Part shown: positions 11,411 through 23,300 of the stretch, one piece after another
Position numbering within the stretch: the first letter of the stretch is position 1
Layout of the letters: each line of letters opens with the position of its first letter
From: Adineta ricciae
Lineage: Eukaryota; Rotifera; Eurotatoria; Adinetida; Adinetidae
Assembly (NCBI GenBank): GCA_905250025.1
Contig: CAJNOJ010000017.1
Coordinates: 620,001 to 684,000 of the forward strand
Reading direction: 5' to 3'
Length of the DNA stretch: 64,000 nt
Program-made: the position numbers and the translations under genes
The notes under the pieces: model-generated
Database searches by the model: none
What the model was told of the DNA's origin: nothing
What the model saw: only the letters and a program-made list of their open reading frames with translations

Positions 11411-12844
11411 CGTCTCCCAGTTTATTTGAATAGATGGTTAAACGAACGAACGAACCTGATCAAACTTTTCTTTCTTTCTAAGCAACAAAAGAACGAGAAA
11501 AAAGTTGCGTATACTGCTCTTTCTTCACAATCTAATAAAAACACGGGCTTACCCCAGATTGGATGGTCTCGATTCGTAATTCGTTCTATCTCAGTTCACT
11601 CACATATATATATATACATATACGTTTGTGCAGAAATGTATTGCTTTTAAGTTAATCTGTCCTGGGTAAAATCCGCGAATAAATTATGCTGGGTATAAAT
11701 TTACAATACTATCAATTGAAAAGACAATCACAGTGATGTAATCGGAATAATCATAGTAGTAAAAACGAAAACATCACGATTCTTTTTCGTTACTCCTTCT
11801 GACCTGAAGTCATGAAACAAGCCAATTGGATGCTACAGATATTACTCATCGCGAATACGTTTTGTATCGTCACATTATTGTGTCCTGTTGAAAAAAAAGT
11901 ACATTTAAGCTACTATACAACTGCCAACTGAGAGAAAAACATGCCGTATGAAAATTCGCTTTGTAAGATAAGCTCTTCAACAAGTCAAAATTGCTTTCTT
12001 TTCTTCGTCGATCATTTGTGAGTAAAAACGCGTCGAAATGCCATATAGTATCGAAAGAAATCGAAAAAAAGAGGAAGTGAGAACAACAAAAAAAGCAGTT
12101 TCGCGATTTAAAGTAAATATTTTTTTAATATGTATCTCCTTTTCGCCCTATTCTTTACTTCCTTTTCTGAACTTCGATTCTCGACGTGTAGCGATAATAA
12201 ATGTACTACTTCGGTTCTGCTGTCACATCTCATTATCCAATCAATCAAATGAAAATTTATTTTTCACTTTTCTCCGCTTTAATAAGTTTCTCGCTTTCAC
12301 CAAGGAAAAACGCAACGATTGAATCTATAACTTCATTCGGTAGATTGCTTTGTATACGAAATGTGTGCTACCCACGTCATTGTCTATTCAAATTCGCATC
12401 AGACAAGCAATAGAAAAATAAAAACGAAAGCCGACGTGTTTGATGTGTGATTAAATATTATCTTTGAGTAGCAGGGGGATTTCGAAAAAAAAGGAAAGAA
12501 AGTATTTTCAAGTTATCATAACATTTCTAGTTTTTTCTCTTTTGACATCTAATAATGGATAATCGTTATAAACAACAGAGATAGAGAGCGAGCAAAAACA
12601 TGAAAAGTTCGAGGAATGGAAGACAAATACAATGAGACAGAGAAAATGAGAGGAAGAATAAACAAAAAACAATGCACAAGAGAATGAAAAAACGTTTCAT
12701 AATGAATAGATGTGTAGAATACAGTTGGTATTGGCAAAAGATGCCTGAGTAAATGAGTGAAATAAATAAGTTTATCTGGTACGTTTATATTGCACACGTA
12801 CAAAACTAAACACACACTCACGAATAAATATTCTTTCATCTTCA
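11411..12844. other. Intergenic region with one tiny ORF
   Basis: About 1.4 kb between two minus-strand genes. It contains short TATATA runs near 11603 and AT-rich filler. A 39-codon ORF at 11812-11931 (+) begins with a hydrophobic stretch like a signal peptide (MKQANWMLQILLIANTFCIV), but it has no homolog I recognise and no spliced continuation, so it is not called as a gene. Confidence 0.35.
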
Positions 12845-15407
12845 TCATCGGGAAAGAGAGAGATCGAGAACACCTTCGATGGGAGTTGCTTTTGTCGGCA
12901 AAATTTCTTCTTTATTCTCGATTGAAATCGGTTTTTCATATGTATCTTCGAATGAAGATGAACGGTTCGGACCTAAAGAGAGATCGAGTGGTTGTGGATT
13001 CGTTGGAGGTGAGAGTGGTGGCAACACATTCGCTTGACGTAATAGTTTAAGATCATGTTCAATGATTCGTCGATTAATTCGTGTATTCGGACGATGTGAT
13101 GGTAATTGAAGTGCTAAACGCTTCTTTGGCGGCGAACTCTTTCGACGGTGTTTCGAATGATTACGAGCTGCCGCTTGAGCACGAGTTGTGATGATTGATT
13201 TACGTCCTGGGCGTAAATGCGAACTACTATCACGTTCATCGTCATCATCATCATCGTTGTCGTCGTCGTCGTCGTCATCTGCTGCTTCGTCTTCGTCTTC
13301 ATCTTCTTCAGTTCCTTCCGAAGATGGATCGTCTGAAATTACAACAAAAGTGTCGATTTTAAACATATAAATGAGTATAAATCATTGAAAACGTACCGTA
13401 TTCAATAGACCCACTTGATTTGGTTCGTTCTATGGAAGATTGTTTTTGTGCAGAAATTTTCGCTTTTTCAGAATGAATTAGATAGTTATGATCCATACTA
13501 GGACACGGTGTCACAACTGCAGATGTTATCGGTAAGCGAACTTCAGCATTCGCTCTATCAAGACAAGAAAATTTCGAAATGTATCGAGCGTACGCAGTGA
13601 ATTGAACATGGTTCTTACCCTCTGTTTGGTGTTGATGTCTTCGGTTCGACGTCCGAAGAACGATGATGTCGATTTTTGTGTCGTTTGAGTATTTTTGATG
13701 CCCATGGAGACGTTGATGACCGACGTTTTCCATTATCGTCTATTGTGTCAAACGATTAAAAAAGCCAATAAAGAAATAATCTGATTTATTTTTCGCTTAC
13801 TTTTACCAGATGATCGTTGACGTGATGATGAGGAAGAACGAGGACGTTTACGACCTAAAATATAAATAAAATCGTCAATTCAACACACCTGAGAAATCAT
13901 GCGTAAAATGTTGTCGTCATATGAATTAGCAAATCGTTGAAAACAGGGAATTAATCTCCTCGACTAAGTTTTCTCTTGGTCCTCATACTTTTTATAAGAC
14001 ACTAATAGGTGAGAATGTGAACAAGTAGAGTTTGTCCCTTATACAGATATTGACCTAAATCATTGACAATTAGAAATTCATTAAGATCATCTTATCTGTC
14101 ATTGACACGAATCAAAGACAACATCATCTCGATACTTTTATGATATGTATCTTCATAACAGTGTTATACTTTACCTAGTGTTAAACTTCGATGGCGTTTT
14201 CCAAGATTACTAGAATCTGCTTCATCACCATCTTCATCGCCCTTTTCTTCACAAAGACGCTCATAAAGTCTTGGAAGAACTAATTGTTAAACAAAACACA
14301 CTTATTCTTAACAATCCATCAGTCAATTTACTTTTACCTTTAGTTTTCACTGTTGCTTTCGGTGCAAAATTACTCACAATCGATTGTGATGAGCGATTAC
14401 CTTCTCTATAACGAAAACAAGAATATTCTATCATCAATAACTGCATTTAACTACAAATAACTTACAATTGATCATCATGTCGATTAGTTGCAGCTTCCGA
14501 CAACATTCTACACAGAAAGGAAAACGTTCACATAGCATCACTTGTCATCAATTAGATCTATTTACTTGTTTGTTGTTGATGATTGCAAAGGCGGAATCGT
14601 GAGATAAGCTTTTGTTAACAATGGTCGATAATACGGATCGATTGTCCACAGTGAACGAGATTTCAGCAGGTCACGTTTTGTTTTTACAAAACATGGTATG
14701 GTCAATAATGCTTGTCGCAGCAGATTTTTCCATCCGCGTTTGCTTGTGATTTGTTTGGCATTGAGTTGGGCAAATTCGTACAATTGTTTGATGGTCAAAG
14801 ACCATGTGAGTTGTTTTTCGTCACGTTTAGAGTAAAGTGCAAGAAAGATGAGTATGCCCAAGGATGTCGTTGTAATTTTTGTACTTTCATGATCGTAGGA
14901 CTTCAATTCACTAATTAATTTAGCTAGACGATCTTCATCGTTATTAATTGATTCTTGTGGTTGAGATTGTCGCGATGATGACTGAAGTGTTTCGTTGGAA
15001 TCCTTGTCTTTCGTCTCGTTCGAATTGAAATCGTCTTTAAATTCTTTTAATTTGAACGTATTCAACCATTTCAATTCAGTCAGATCGTCAGCTACGGCGA
15101 CTTTTTGAGCATTCGTAGGTTTCACAGGTGATGAACTCGCTATGGAAGCAAAACATGAACGACTCAGATAAGGTTTATGCGGTGCCGAGCGAACATTCGG
15201 ATTGGAAATGATGAGCTTCTTTTCTTGTGGCAATTGAGTAAAACGTGCAAGAAGACTACCATCCATGGAACTGTCTTCATCATCGCTGATACTCGACGTG
15301 ACACGTGTTATTTTGGCTGCTTGTGAATGCAAAAACGAACTAACGTCCGATTGACTTGCAACGGCAAATAGACTCGACGAGTCGCATTCATCATCTTCGT
15401 TCGACAT
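12845..15407 (-). CDS. Divergent forkhead-domain protein with CtBP-type motifs
   Basis: Eight exons (14566-15407, 14466-14507, 14338-14405, 14175-14279, 13807-13854, 13619-13739, 13397-13554, 12845-13332) sum to 1,872 bases, 623 residues. Residues about 181-270 resemble a forkhead domain of the FOXN2/3 type: LGILIFLALYS, LTIKQLYEF, GWKNLLRQALLTIPCFVK, then SLWTIDPYYRPLL. The recognition helix differs from the normal NSIRHNLSLN: the DNA-contacting Asn-Ser and His are replaced. The tail is disordered, with Ser/Arg-rich patches, a long Asp/Glu run (about 13230-13320) and two CtBP-type motifs, PLDLS (576-580) and VLDLS (616-620). This would suit a nuclear repressor. Translation is taken from MSNEDD; an in-frame ATG at 15557 exists, but an acceptor-like TTTCTAG lies between them. 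Confidence 0.68.
12977..12991 (-). other. PLDLS motif (CtBP-binding type)
   Basis: Encodes Pro-Leu-Asp-Leu-Ser within NPQPLDLSLG of the forkhead protein. PxDLS is the established short motif bound by the corepressor CtBP. A second, weaker match (VLDLS) sits eight residues from the C-terminus. Confidence 0.6.
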
Positions 15408-16413
15408 GATAAATTTATCTAGAAATAAAGAAAACTTTGAACAAGATTCAGTCCGGATAATGCGACCTTTCTTCCTCTGTTTCATTTCATCCCATTTATT
15501 CATTAATCGAGGAAGAAAAAGAAAAGTCATTCGCCTCGCTTGACGATGAGAAACCATCTTGTTGTGATGTTTAAACCTCCATGCAACAGTTTGAAGAAGT
15601 TTTATTTTTCGATTTTCAATTTCTTTTTTACTTTTATGAATTCCTCATCGAAAATCATAATATTAGGAAAAGTCTTTTTCAAACAAAAACATCTAGATCG
15701 GGTGTTACTGACATCTACAGGAGAAATGATTTTTGGGTATTTATGCCTTTAACTTTGATATCAAAGAATCAATGTGAGAACAAACGTATGCGCATTAGAG
15801 TTAGGTCGTTCATGCGAAATCTGAATGCTGTGCTCAGTCGTTGTTGCAATGTCGCTTGCGGTTTCGAAATTTGATGAAAATTTGCATAACGAAGGGAAAC
15901 TCGAGTTTTCTAGGAAAATTTCTACAAGTTGAATTTTTATGCTCGTTCATCATCTCTTCACCAAAAGGTTACATTATCGTAAGAGAGCAAGTTCGATCGC
16001 TTCGTACTAAAATAACTGTCGATTTTATGATACACATGAAAAACATTACGAAATACATATATCAATTCGAAACGAATAACCTTTCGTTTGATGAAGTTCT
16101 GCATTCAGAGAATATGATCCACTGAAGTTGGATTTAGTTAATCATTTTCATATTTTATTTACCCCTTCTTCAGTTAGTGAATACAACATATACAAAGAAG
16201 CAAATGGAGAAAACAAAACTGATGAACACAGAAAAAAAAGCTGAAAACGAACAAAGCACAACAACACAACATTCTGATGTAATGTGGTTCTCTTTCTTTT
16301 GGTCATGCTAACTACAATATATGATGATTATGTACACACTAAACGATCTTCGGTTATTTTCTAAAAATCATCGGAATCATGGTTAGTAGATATACTTGAA
16401 TATTGATCTGGAT
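15408..16413. other. Intergenic region
   Basis: Region upstream of the forkhead protein and downstream of the HMG-box gene, both on the minus strand. The first 150 bases may be a 5' exon or UTR of the forkhead gene (acceptor near 15420). The rest is AT-rich. Plus-strand ORFs here are short, overlap each other and resemble no family, so none is called. Confidence 0.4.
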
Positions 16414-16741
16414 TTATTTGCCACCACCCTGTTGTTTGTAGGCGGCAACTTCGCGATCATATCGTTCTTTTTCTTGTCGAGCTTTTTCTTCGTAATGACG
16501 TTTTTTATCTTCANCTCTCATCTCGTTCTTTTTCTGGTCGAGCTTTTTCTTCGTAATGACGTTTTTTATCTTCACCTATTGAACGCCACCGTTCGCCAAT
16601 AAGTTTGGCAATATCAGCAACTGATAATGATGGATTATCTTTTTTGATTTTTGGTCGTTCATCTTGTGAGAATAAGAAGAATGTTGATAATGGTCGTTTG
16701 GGAGCATTGGGGTCTTTTGGAGATTTACTAACACGAGGCAT
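16414..16741 (-). CDS. Single HMG-box protein, frame broken by a duplication next to an N
   Basis: Starts MPRVSKSPKDPNAPKRPLS and runs through a standard HMG box (FFLFSQDERPKIKK, SVADIAKLIGERWRSI, KKRHYEEKA). This is the small one-box type (HMGB/NHP6-like), an abundant chromatin protein that bends DNA non-specifically. Near the C-terminus a 52-base stretch occurs twice with a 61-base period, with the ambiguous base at 16514 between the copies. Because 61 is not a multiple of three, reading through both copies reaches a stop, while the last copy is in frame with a natural ending (AAYKQQGGGK and TAA at 16414-16416). A single copy would give a normal protein of about 90 residues, so an assembly artefact is more likely than a true mutation. 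Confidence 0.85.
16462..16574. repeat. Tandem near-identical 52-base copies flanking an N
   Basis: Copies at 16462-16513 and 16523-16574 differ at one base in 52. The only N I noticed in the window lies at 16514, right at the end of the first copy. The pattern is what a poorly resolved read overlap or gap closure leaves behind. Confidence 0.85.
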
Positions 16742-16986
16742 TTTCTAGAAAATCAACAGTCAAATTAGAATTTCAATTCGCGCTTAACTAATCGATTGGA
16801 AACTGATTTGCGTTTTCCTCGGGTTTTACTAATTAATTAATCAATTTGAGAACGAAATATTTATTTAGAAAACTTTTATTTATTCGAAAAATATCGATTT
16901 TAAAAAGTAGATGTCGTAATAATCGGGTAGAAAATATGTGCATGTATATACAAGTATATATATATACTGCTTGGCTTGCTTACTTA

Positions 16987-17048
<62 letters not shown>

Positions 17049-20000
17049 CTGCTTGCTTGCTCTGCTTGCTTGTCTTCTACAGTGTGCGCGTCGGCTAGTA
17101 ATAGCAGTGTGTGTGCGTGTGGAGTGTTAGTAGTGATGAATATGTAGGGAGAGAGAGAAGAAACGATGTGAAAGAGCAATAGCGAGTGTGTATGTGTATG
17201 TGTCTGCCTTTTCTTTCCTTTTGCTTAACGTTGTATATATGTCGTCGTCGTCGGGCTTGCGATGCTTTATGTGAGAGCAAGCGCAAACACATAGGCAGAA
17301 CAAGCACATACACACACACGTAAATGCATGTAGTCGCCATATATTCTCTTTCCTTTCTGTTGCACGCTGCTGCCTACTTACTTGCTTGCGTGTGCTTATG
17401 GTAAAAAGAGAAGCAAAGGCGAGTGAGAGAACAAATTCTTACTATCCTTGTTGCTTTACGAATGGCATATATATATGTGTATGCATAGAACATCTAACGT
17501 TCATTGTTAGTAGACGAGAGTACAGGACAAGTAACAGCCGATTCGATTTCCTTCTTATTTCTCCCGCTGCTGCCGTTATTGCACGCTACAGCGATTCAAA
17601 TGACAACGGCAATCTAGTGCAGAAGTAGTAACAGAGAACGAACGACGGCAATGGCAGCAACAACATCAATAGAGCAGTTTTAGAGAAGAAAAAGGAAGAA
17701 AAAACGACATCGTCATCGTTATTTGTCAGACAGCGATGACATCAAATATTGTGCATATTTTCTTGAAAGATTCGCTTCTGATAACGAGAAACTATTTTGT
17801 TGAAAAATCAATATGTAAAATACTGATTGGATCTATTACACCTTGATTTCTGTTGTGACAACGGTACTTCGATCTTTGAGATAAAGTTATTTTGTTCGAA
17901 GGAAATATCGTAAAAGAAAGTCAATATTGATCATAAAATCCATTTCAATTTTGATATCGATGATGAATTCCTCCGACGCTAATCCGAGGACTACCAGAAG
18001 ACATTTCAAACAAAGTTTCAATCGATTGACAAGTAGATCTGATAGAGAAGAGATGCTTCGACATGAAAGTGTATATTGTCAAAATCGATCTATGTGATAA
18101 GTAGTTCATCAATAATCACCACAATTGTCACACATACGATATCAACTACACGCATACAACACGAGGAGAGCGAGAGAGAGTTTAATCGACGAAATATCTG
18201 ATCGATGTTCAAACGATTTAAATTATTGAAATAGATATATAAGTTTGAATTCGAAAATTGTATACGTAAGTACTTAAGGAGATTCGAAACGAAGACAACA
18301 CTTGAATCATATATACAATGACCGATGAAAATGAAATGTCTATTTATCATTAATATATCTGACGTTTCGATCAGTTTTTTTTTCGTAACGATCGAATCTA
18401 AAGTTTCTTCGCATGGAAGTCATCTCGTTGTCGATATTTTTCTCATTAAACGTCGGAATTTTGTGAAACGACAATAAAACGTTCATTTCGAAAAACGTTA
18501 TTCTTTATCTTCAAATTTGTAATCGTGCAACCTTTTGCTTTATTAACATTTCGATCCTTGTCAAAAACGAAGGTCTCATTAACTGTCAGATGATTAATAT
18601 TTTCTAACCTTAATAATGTGTTGGTACATTCATTTCGCGAATGGTCACTACAGTGCAAGTCTAAATGACGTTCATTTTCGAAATTCTGATCGTAACCGAA
18701 ATTGACAATGATTGATGGTATATTTATTCAATTGAATGAATACAAAAAAAGGCGAACGGGACGAGAAAATCTTGAAGTCAAACAAAATATGTTCAAACAC
18801 GAAATGTTTTTTTTTTCTTCGATCATGTTCAATATCGAACGATTCGAATCTCATCAGAATGCATCGGTTCATTGCCATGATATTATATAAATACATTAAT
18901 TATCACTTTTGCATTTTCCATGCTCTATTTTGCTTCTTTCATCGTCAAGGTTTACGCTCATCATGTCGTAACCGATTTGAAAAATCCATTCATATCACAT
19001 TTCGCCTCTCGCTAATGTTCTTACTTAGTTGTAATATATACGAAGATGTTAACCTACATCTACGTGCATACATATACATATCAAATGATCTATATTTTTA
19101 TATTGAATCATTGATATACAATCATTCGAATGAATCTATATGACGTTTAGGAGGGTTATGAGTATAGATGAAATGGGTCCAGTACACAAAGATGTCTCGC
19201 CATTATCTTACATATAAGAGCATGAAATACTTGTATATTCATTCGATTCATTCAATAAATGTTTCAATTTAAGATATGGTCGGTAAGGGCTGATTGCTGT
19301 ACGCTTTGCTCTTTTTTCTTTTTCCTTTCATTGATGATAGATCATTTTCGCATTGTACATCATTCAGTTTGAACGATGATTATCGCCAAAAACGAAAGCG
19401 AAAGAGAGAAAGAACGTAGATGTTCAATCAGGCAGAACCTCGAAAAAAACGCGAACAAGAAGAAAAGAAATGTCGTTCAAATAAGGAAGAAGAAGAAAAG
19501 GAGCGATTCACCATCGACAAACGAATGGTATGTACCATCATTAAAGATAAAAGGACGAATTTTATAAGAACATTTTCAATTTTTACGTGCATTTTTCGAT
19601 ACATATAAAAAAAGATTTCTTTCTCCTTCACCAATTTTAATGGTAAGGAAATAAAGCATTCAGTCAACTGATACAAGTAATGACATATTTGCTGTTACAT
19701 TTTCTCTCGCCTTCCTCTCTCTCTCTCTCCCTCTGTCTCTTGCTCTGAGTATCTCCCAAAAATGACTTTGAATAAAAATATTAGTCAACATTCGGACATT
19801 TCGCCACTGACATACATATACATATGTAGGAGAGAGAAAAATAATTTTTATGTAAAGATTCACGCAAGTGTGTCCTTGGGTACTATGTATCCGATGACAG
19901 TATATATATATACATATTTTTCTTACGTCTTCTCTTGTCTTTTACCTTTCAATTCAGTCGCCCGGAACATGTCTTTTATTATTTCATGTAGTACATATCT

Positions 20001-20334
20001 AGCTACATAAGCACACATACACATCTATTTGCTCTTTGACATTATTATGTACTAATAATAAGTATACATTGTTCAACTAGTCTTTTTATTTGTTCTTTTT
20101 CTCTCCTTTATCAAATGGCACCTAAAGATTTTGTCAATATTGATCGGGTATGTAGGAAAGGATTTATCCTCTAATATGATCGAGAAGTGTTAATCTCGTG
20201 TGACTTTCTTTCCTTCTCTTTTCCGTCTAAGACTCAATTGATGATTCGAGAATAAACATTAAGAGAGAGAAAAAGGCGTAGAAAGATAATTCGAATGAAT
20301 CTTGATCTTTTAGAATTACTTCAATTCTCAATTC
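16742..20334. other. Gene-poor 3.6 kb region
   Basis: Divergent spacer between the HMG-box gene (-) and the large plus-strand gene at 20335. It holds a CTTG microsatellite (about 16968-17072), GT-rich text up to about 17340, a CT-rich run near 19706-19740, several TATATA stretches and otherwise AT-rich sequence. ORFs are short and low-complexity. I see no protein family, tRNA or transposon ends. It probably holds both promoters and untranslated exons. Confidence 0.45.
16968..17072. repeat. (CTTG)n tetranucleotide microsatellite
   Basis: Roughly 25 units of CTTG/TTGC with two CTCTG interruptions near the right end. Its six-frame translations (Leu-Ala-Cys repeats and Lys-Gln-Ala-Ser repeats) are low-complexity artefacts, not genes. 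Confidence 0.95.
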
Positions 20335-23300
20335 ATGAAAATGGATTATGAACGTGAAGATGATGGTGAAATGAATGTACTAGTAAGTTTGCATGACTGC
20401 AATCGTTACAAAGTTAAAGATTCGTTTTAGAATGTGGAACGGGCGTCATCAATCGATTCCCTCGAACAATTCGATCTAATTTCAAATTCTAATGAAAGTC
20501 TTCAGATCATAGGTGGAAGTCACAAGTGGTTAAATCGAAATGACAATCTCCGCGTTGAGAAATTTGTTGATAATTATCATCCGATGAATTTTTTTGTTCA
20601 AACATCTGATGATAATGATTCAATGGTTCGTAAGGTTTTATCGACGAACGATATCGAAATAATTTTTAAAACTGAGTTCGAAGCCGAGGAGGAAGATAAT
20701 AATGAAGAGTCGAGTCTAAGTCATATGGACATATCCTTGAGTCACTTTGATGTCCAACTTCAAGTGACTCACGGACAACTACAACCGGCTGTTCGTTACG
20801 GAGTCTTCTCCTCGATCTTAAACCCTGATAATAGTTATTTAACTAGCAAGATTAGTTTGTTTAAAACTAATCAATCATCTCAAACAACCGATATGGACAT
20901 GGACAATGACGAGAATCATCATGGAAAAACGAATGGATACTCCCAGAATCGAAATTATAATGATGATGATGATGAATCTGATCGGCGAAATCGTCGAACC
21001 AATAGTTCATCGAACAACAATGGAAACGGAAATGGTGCAAATCCAAATCGAAATAATAACAATTCAAGAAGGTATGTCTATTCGTTGTACAATAATAGTC
21101 CGTTTCGAAAATAGTCTTGTTTACGAGATTGACTTTGCCCGTATCTCTTACTACTCTAATGAAATTTGTATAAAACCGTAAAATTGGTTTGAGTAGAACG
21201 ATAAGCATATGTAATATGAACAAAATGACGACATTGAAAACTTGTTTAGATGTTTTGGATACTTGAGGTACATGAAAACATATATGAATGACTTACATGG
21301 AGTTCTCTTCCGCCTAGATCTTATCATAATTTTCCATGCGAAATTGAAGGATGTCTAAAAAAAACATCGTGCAAAATTAGAGCAATTAAATTTTCCCGAC
21401 TAGACAGTATATCAATTTTCATTAGTTCTTCATGCCTCTACAATTTGTTTTTCCCCTAAACAATTCGAAATATTGTTGACATAGGTTCTCTACCAAGGTG
21501 ATATCGACAAAACTCGATTGAGTAATTTCATTATTACATAACATTGACTGATGATTGTTGTTTTGATGTTGATGTCGAATGTCAATTCTTTCTTAGATCG
21601 AACGATGACAATGATGATGATGGCAGCGACGAAAATAATGATAATGATGATAAAAATAACAGCGACGATGGTGATACAGACGAGGAAAGTGATGAGAACA
21701 TTGCTCGACGATTAGGTTTCGTTCCGTTAGATGAGGAAACTGTAAATCTAATCGGCCGTCTTCGTCATTTATCCAACAAACAATTATTTGATCGACGAGA
21801 TTTTGAGAATCTTCAAACATTAATCGATGAGCTGATTCGTCTTCAACATTTAGAAACCTTTTCTAGAGACCAATTAAAACGAGTCATTCATTATTTAAAA
21901 TTACACCGTCCGTTACAAACAAGATCTCGTGCATTGATCTTTCTTCAAGAACGTATACCACGCCGTGCTGTTAAATACAATGTCATCTCAGCGAGACCAG
22001 AAAAGAACGCCAATGTCTTCAACATCTGGCGTGAACGCGAACGACGTGCTCGATTGGATTCCAAAGATAGTTTGGAAGAAGAAGGACAACATACCAGTGG
22101 GCAATTACGTGATGTCGTGGAAATTAACAATCCAACACCACCGATTCTTCTTTCAACAAATTACGTAACTCCGCATGTCACGACGAAAGTGAAACAAATG
22201 GCCAAAGATATTGATACGCGTACTGGATCGACACGTTCGGAAATTAATCTACGAACTGGTGAACGCTTTAGTGATCATGCCTATTTGCCCAGAAGTTCAT
22301 CCCCGACGTATCCAGGTCTTGTTTCAGTCGCACTCTATGATGTCAAATCGGCTAACTCAAACGAAGGTGAGAAGATTCATTGATGCATATAAATATCCTG
22401 TTCATTTATTTGTTCGTTTAGTTTTATCAAATGAAAATCTTAATGAGATTCGATCACGTCCAAAAGCACAGCTGAATACATCAAGTTCGGTATCACCAAC
22501 ACCATCGGATCATAGCCGAGTACGACAGATGATTGTTCGTCTTGAATCGTCTGCATCATCGCCGTCGAACGCAAAAGTCGAGAGAAAAGTTTCCATCAAA
22601 AAGCCACTACATGAAGATCAGTCTGATACTGCACCAAGTCTATCATCATCACCACCGATTAAACGTGTAGCGAGACGAGAACTGCACGAGAAGAAATTGA
22701 TCAATTCAAATGGTGTGAACAGAAGTGATGATGGAATGGTTTATCAAATCAATGAATCAAACGACGATGTTTTTTTCGATAATCACGGCCTCTCAACTGG
22801 AATCAAATTTGAGTTTACGAAAGAAGATATGGCTAAAAGTTGTCAACGAACAGCAAGCGGAGCAACTGTAAGTCTCAAGTCGATATTCTTGAATGAAAAA
22901 GAGTCAATTTTGTTTTCTTAGATGGATGAGTATATGACAACACTTCTTCCAGGAACAGAGACATCGATATCCATGGTCCGTGATGTTCGTGCTTCTATCT
23001 ACGAAGATCGAGCATCGCTCTCACGAACGGATATCGATGGTATTCCAATAAAAGTCGATCTCGAAACATTGTATATATTAGAACAAAAATCCGACAGAAA
23101 ATCTTTGCCAGCCACGATCAATCTTCAAGCAGATGAACAGGAACAAAGTCGATCATCGTTGAGTGATCGGCAAGACTTCTCTGCTCAAACAACGATACCA
23201 ATATCAGTCATCAAACCTCCGCATCGACCTATTGGTACACAAGTTGACTCCACTGTTCAACAACATACAGTTGCTGCACAAACAACTGATTCGTTGCATC

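Noticed and set aside
13188..13370. Plus-strand poly-Ser ORF and minus-strand poly-Thr/Met ORF near 13200-13330
   Set aside because: Both are shadows of the Asp/Glu run in the forkhead protein (GAT/GAC/GAA repeats read in other frames).
16846..17179. Long overlapping ORFs on both strands over the CTTG repeat
   Set aside because: A tetranucleotide repeat without stops gives open frames in all phases; the products are Leu-Ala-Cys or Lys-Gln-Ala-Ser repeats with no gene context.
21544..21596. Upstream extension of the third exon of the large gene to 21544
   Set aside because: The segment lies before a good acceptor (TTCTTTCTTAG) whose phase fits the donor at 21072; the extension is intron sequence that happens to be open.
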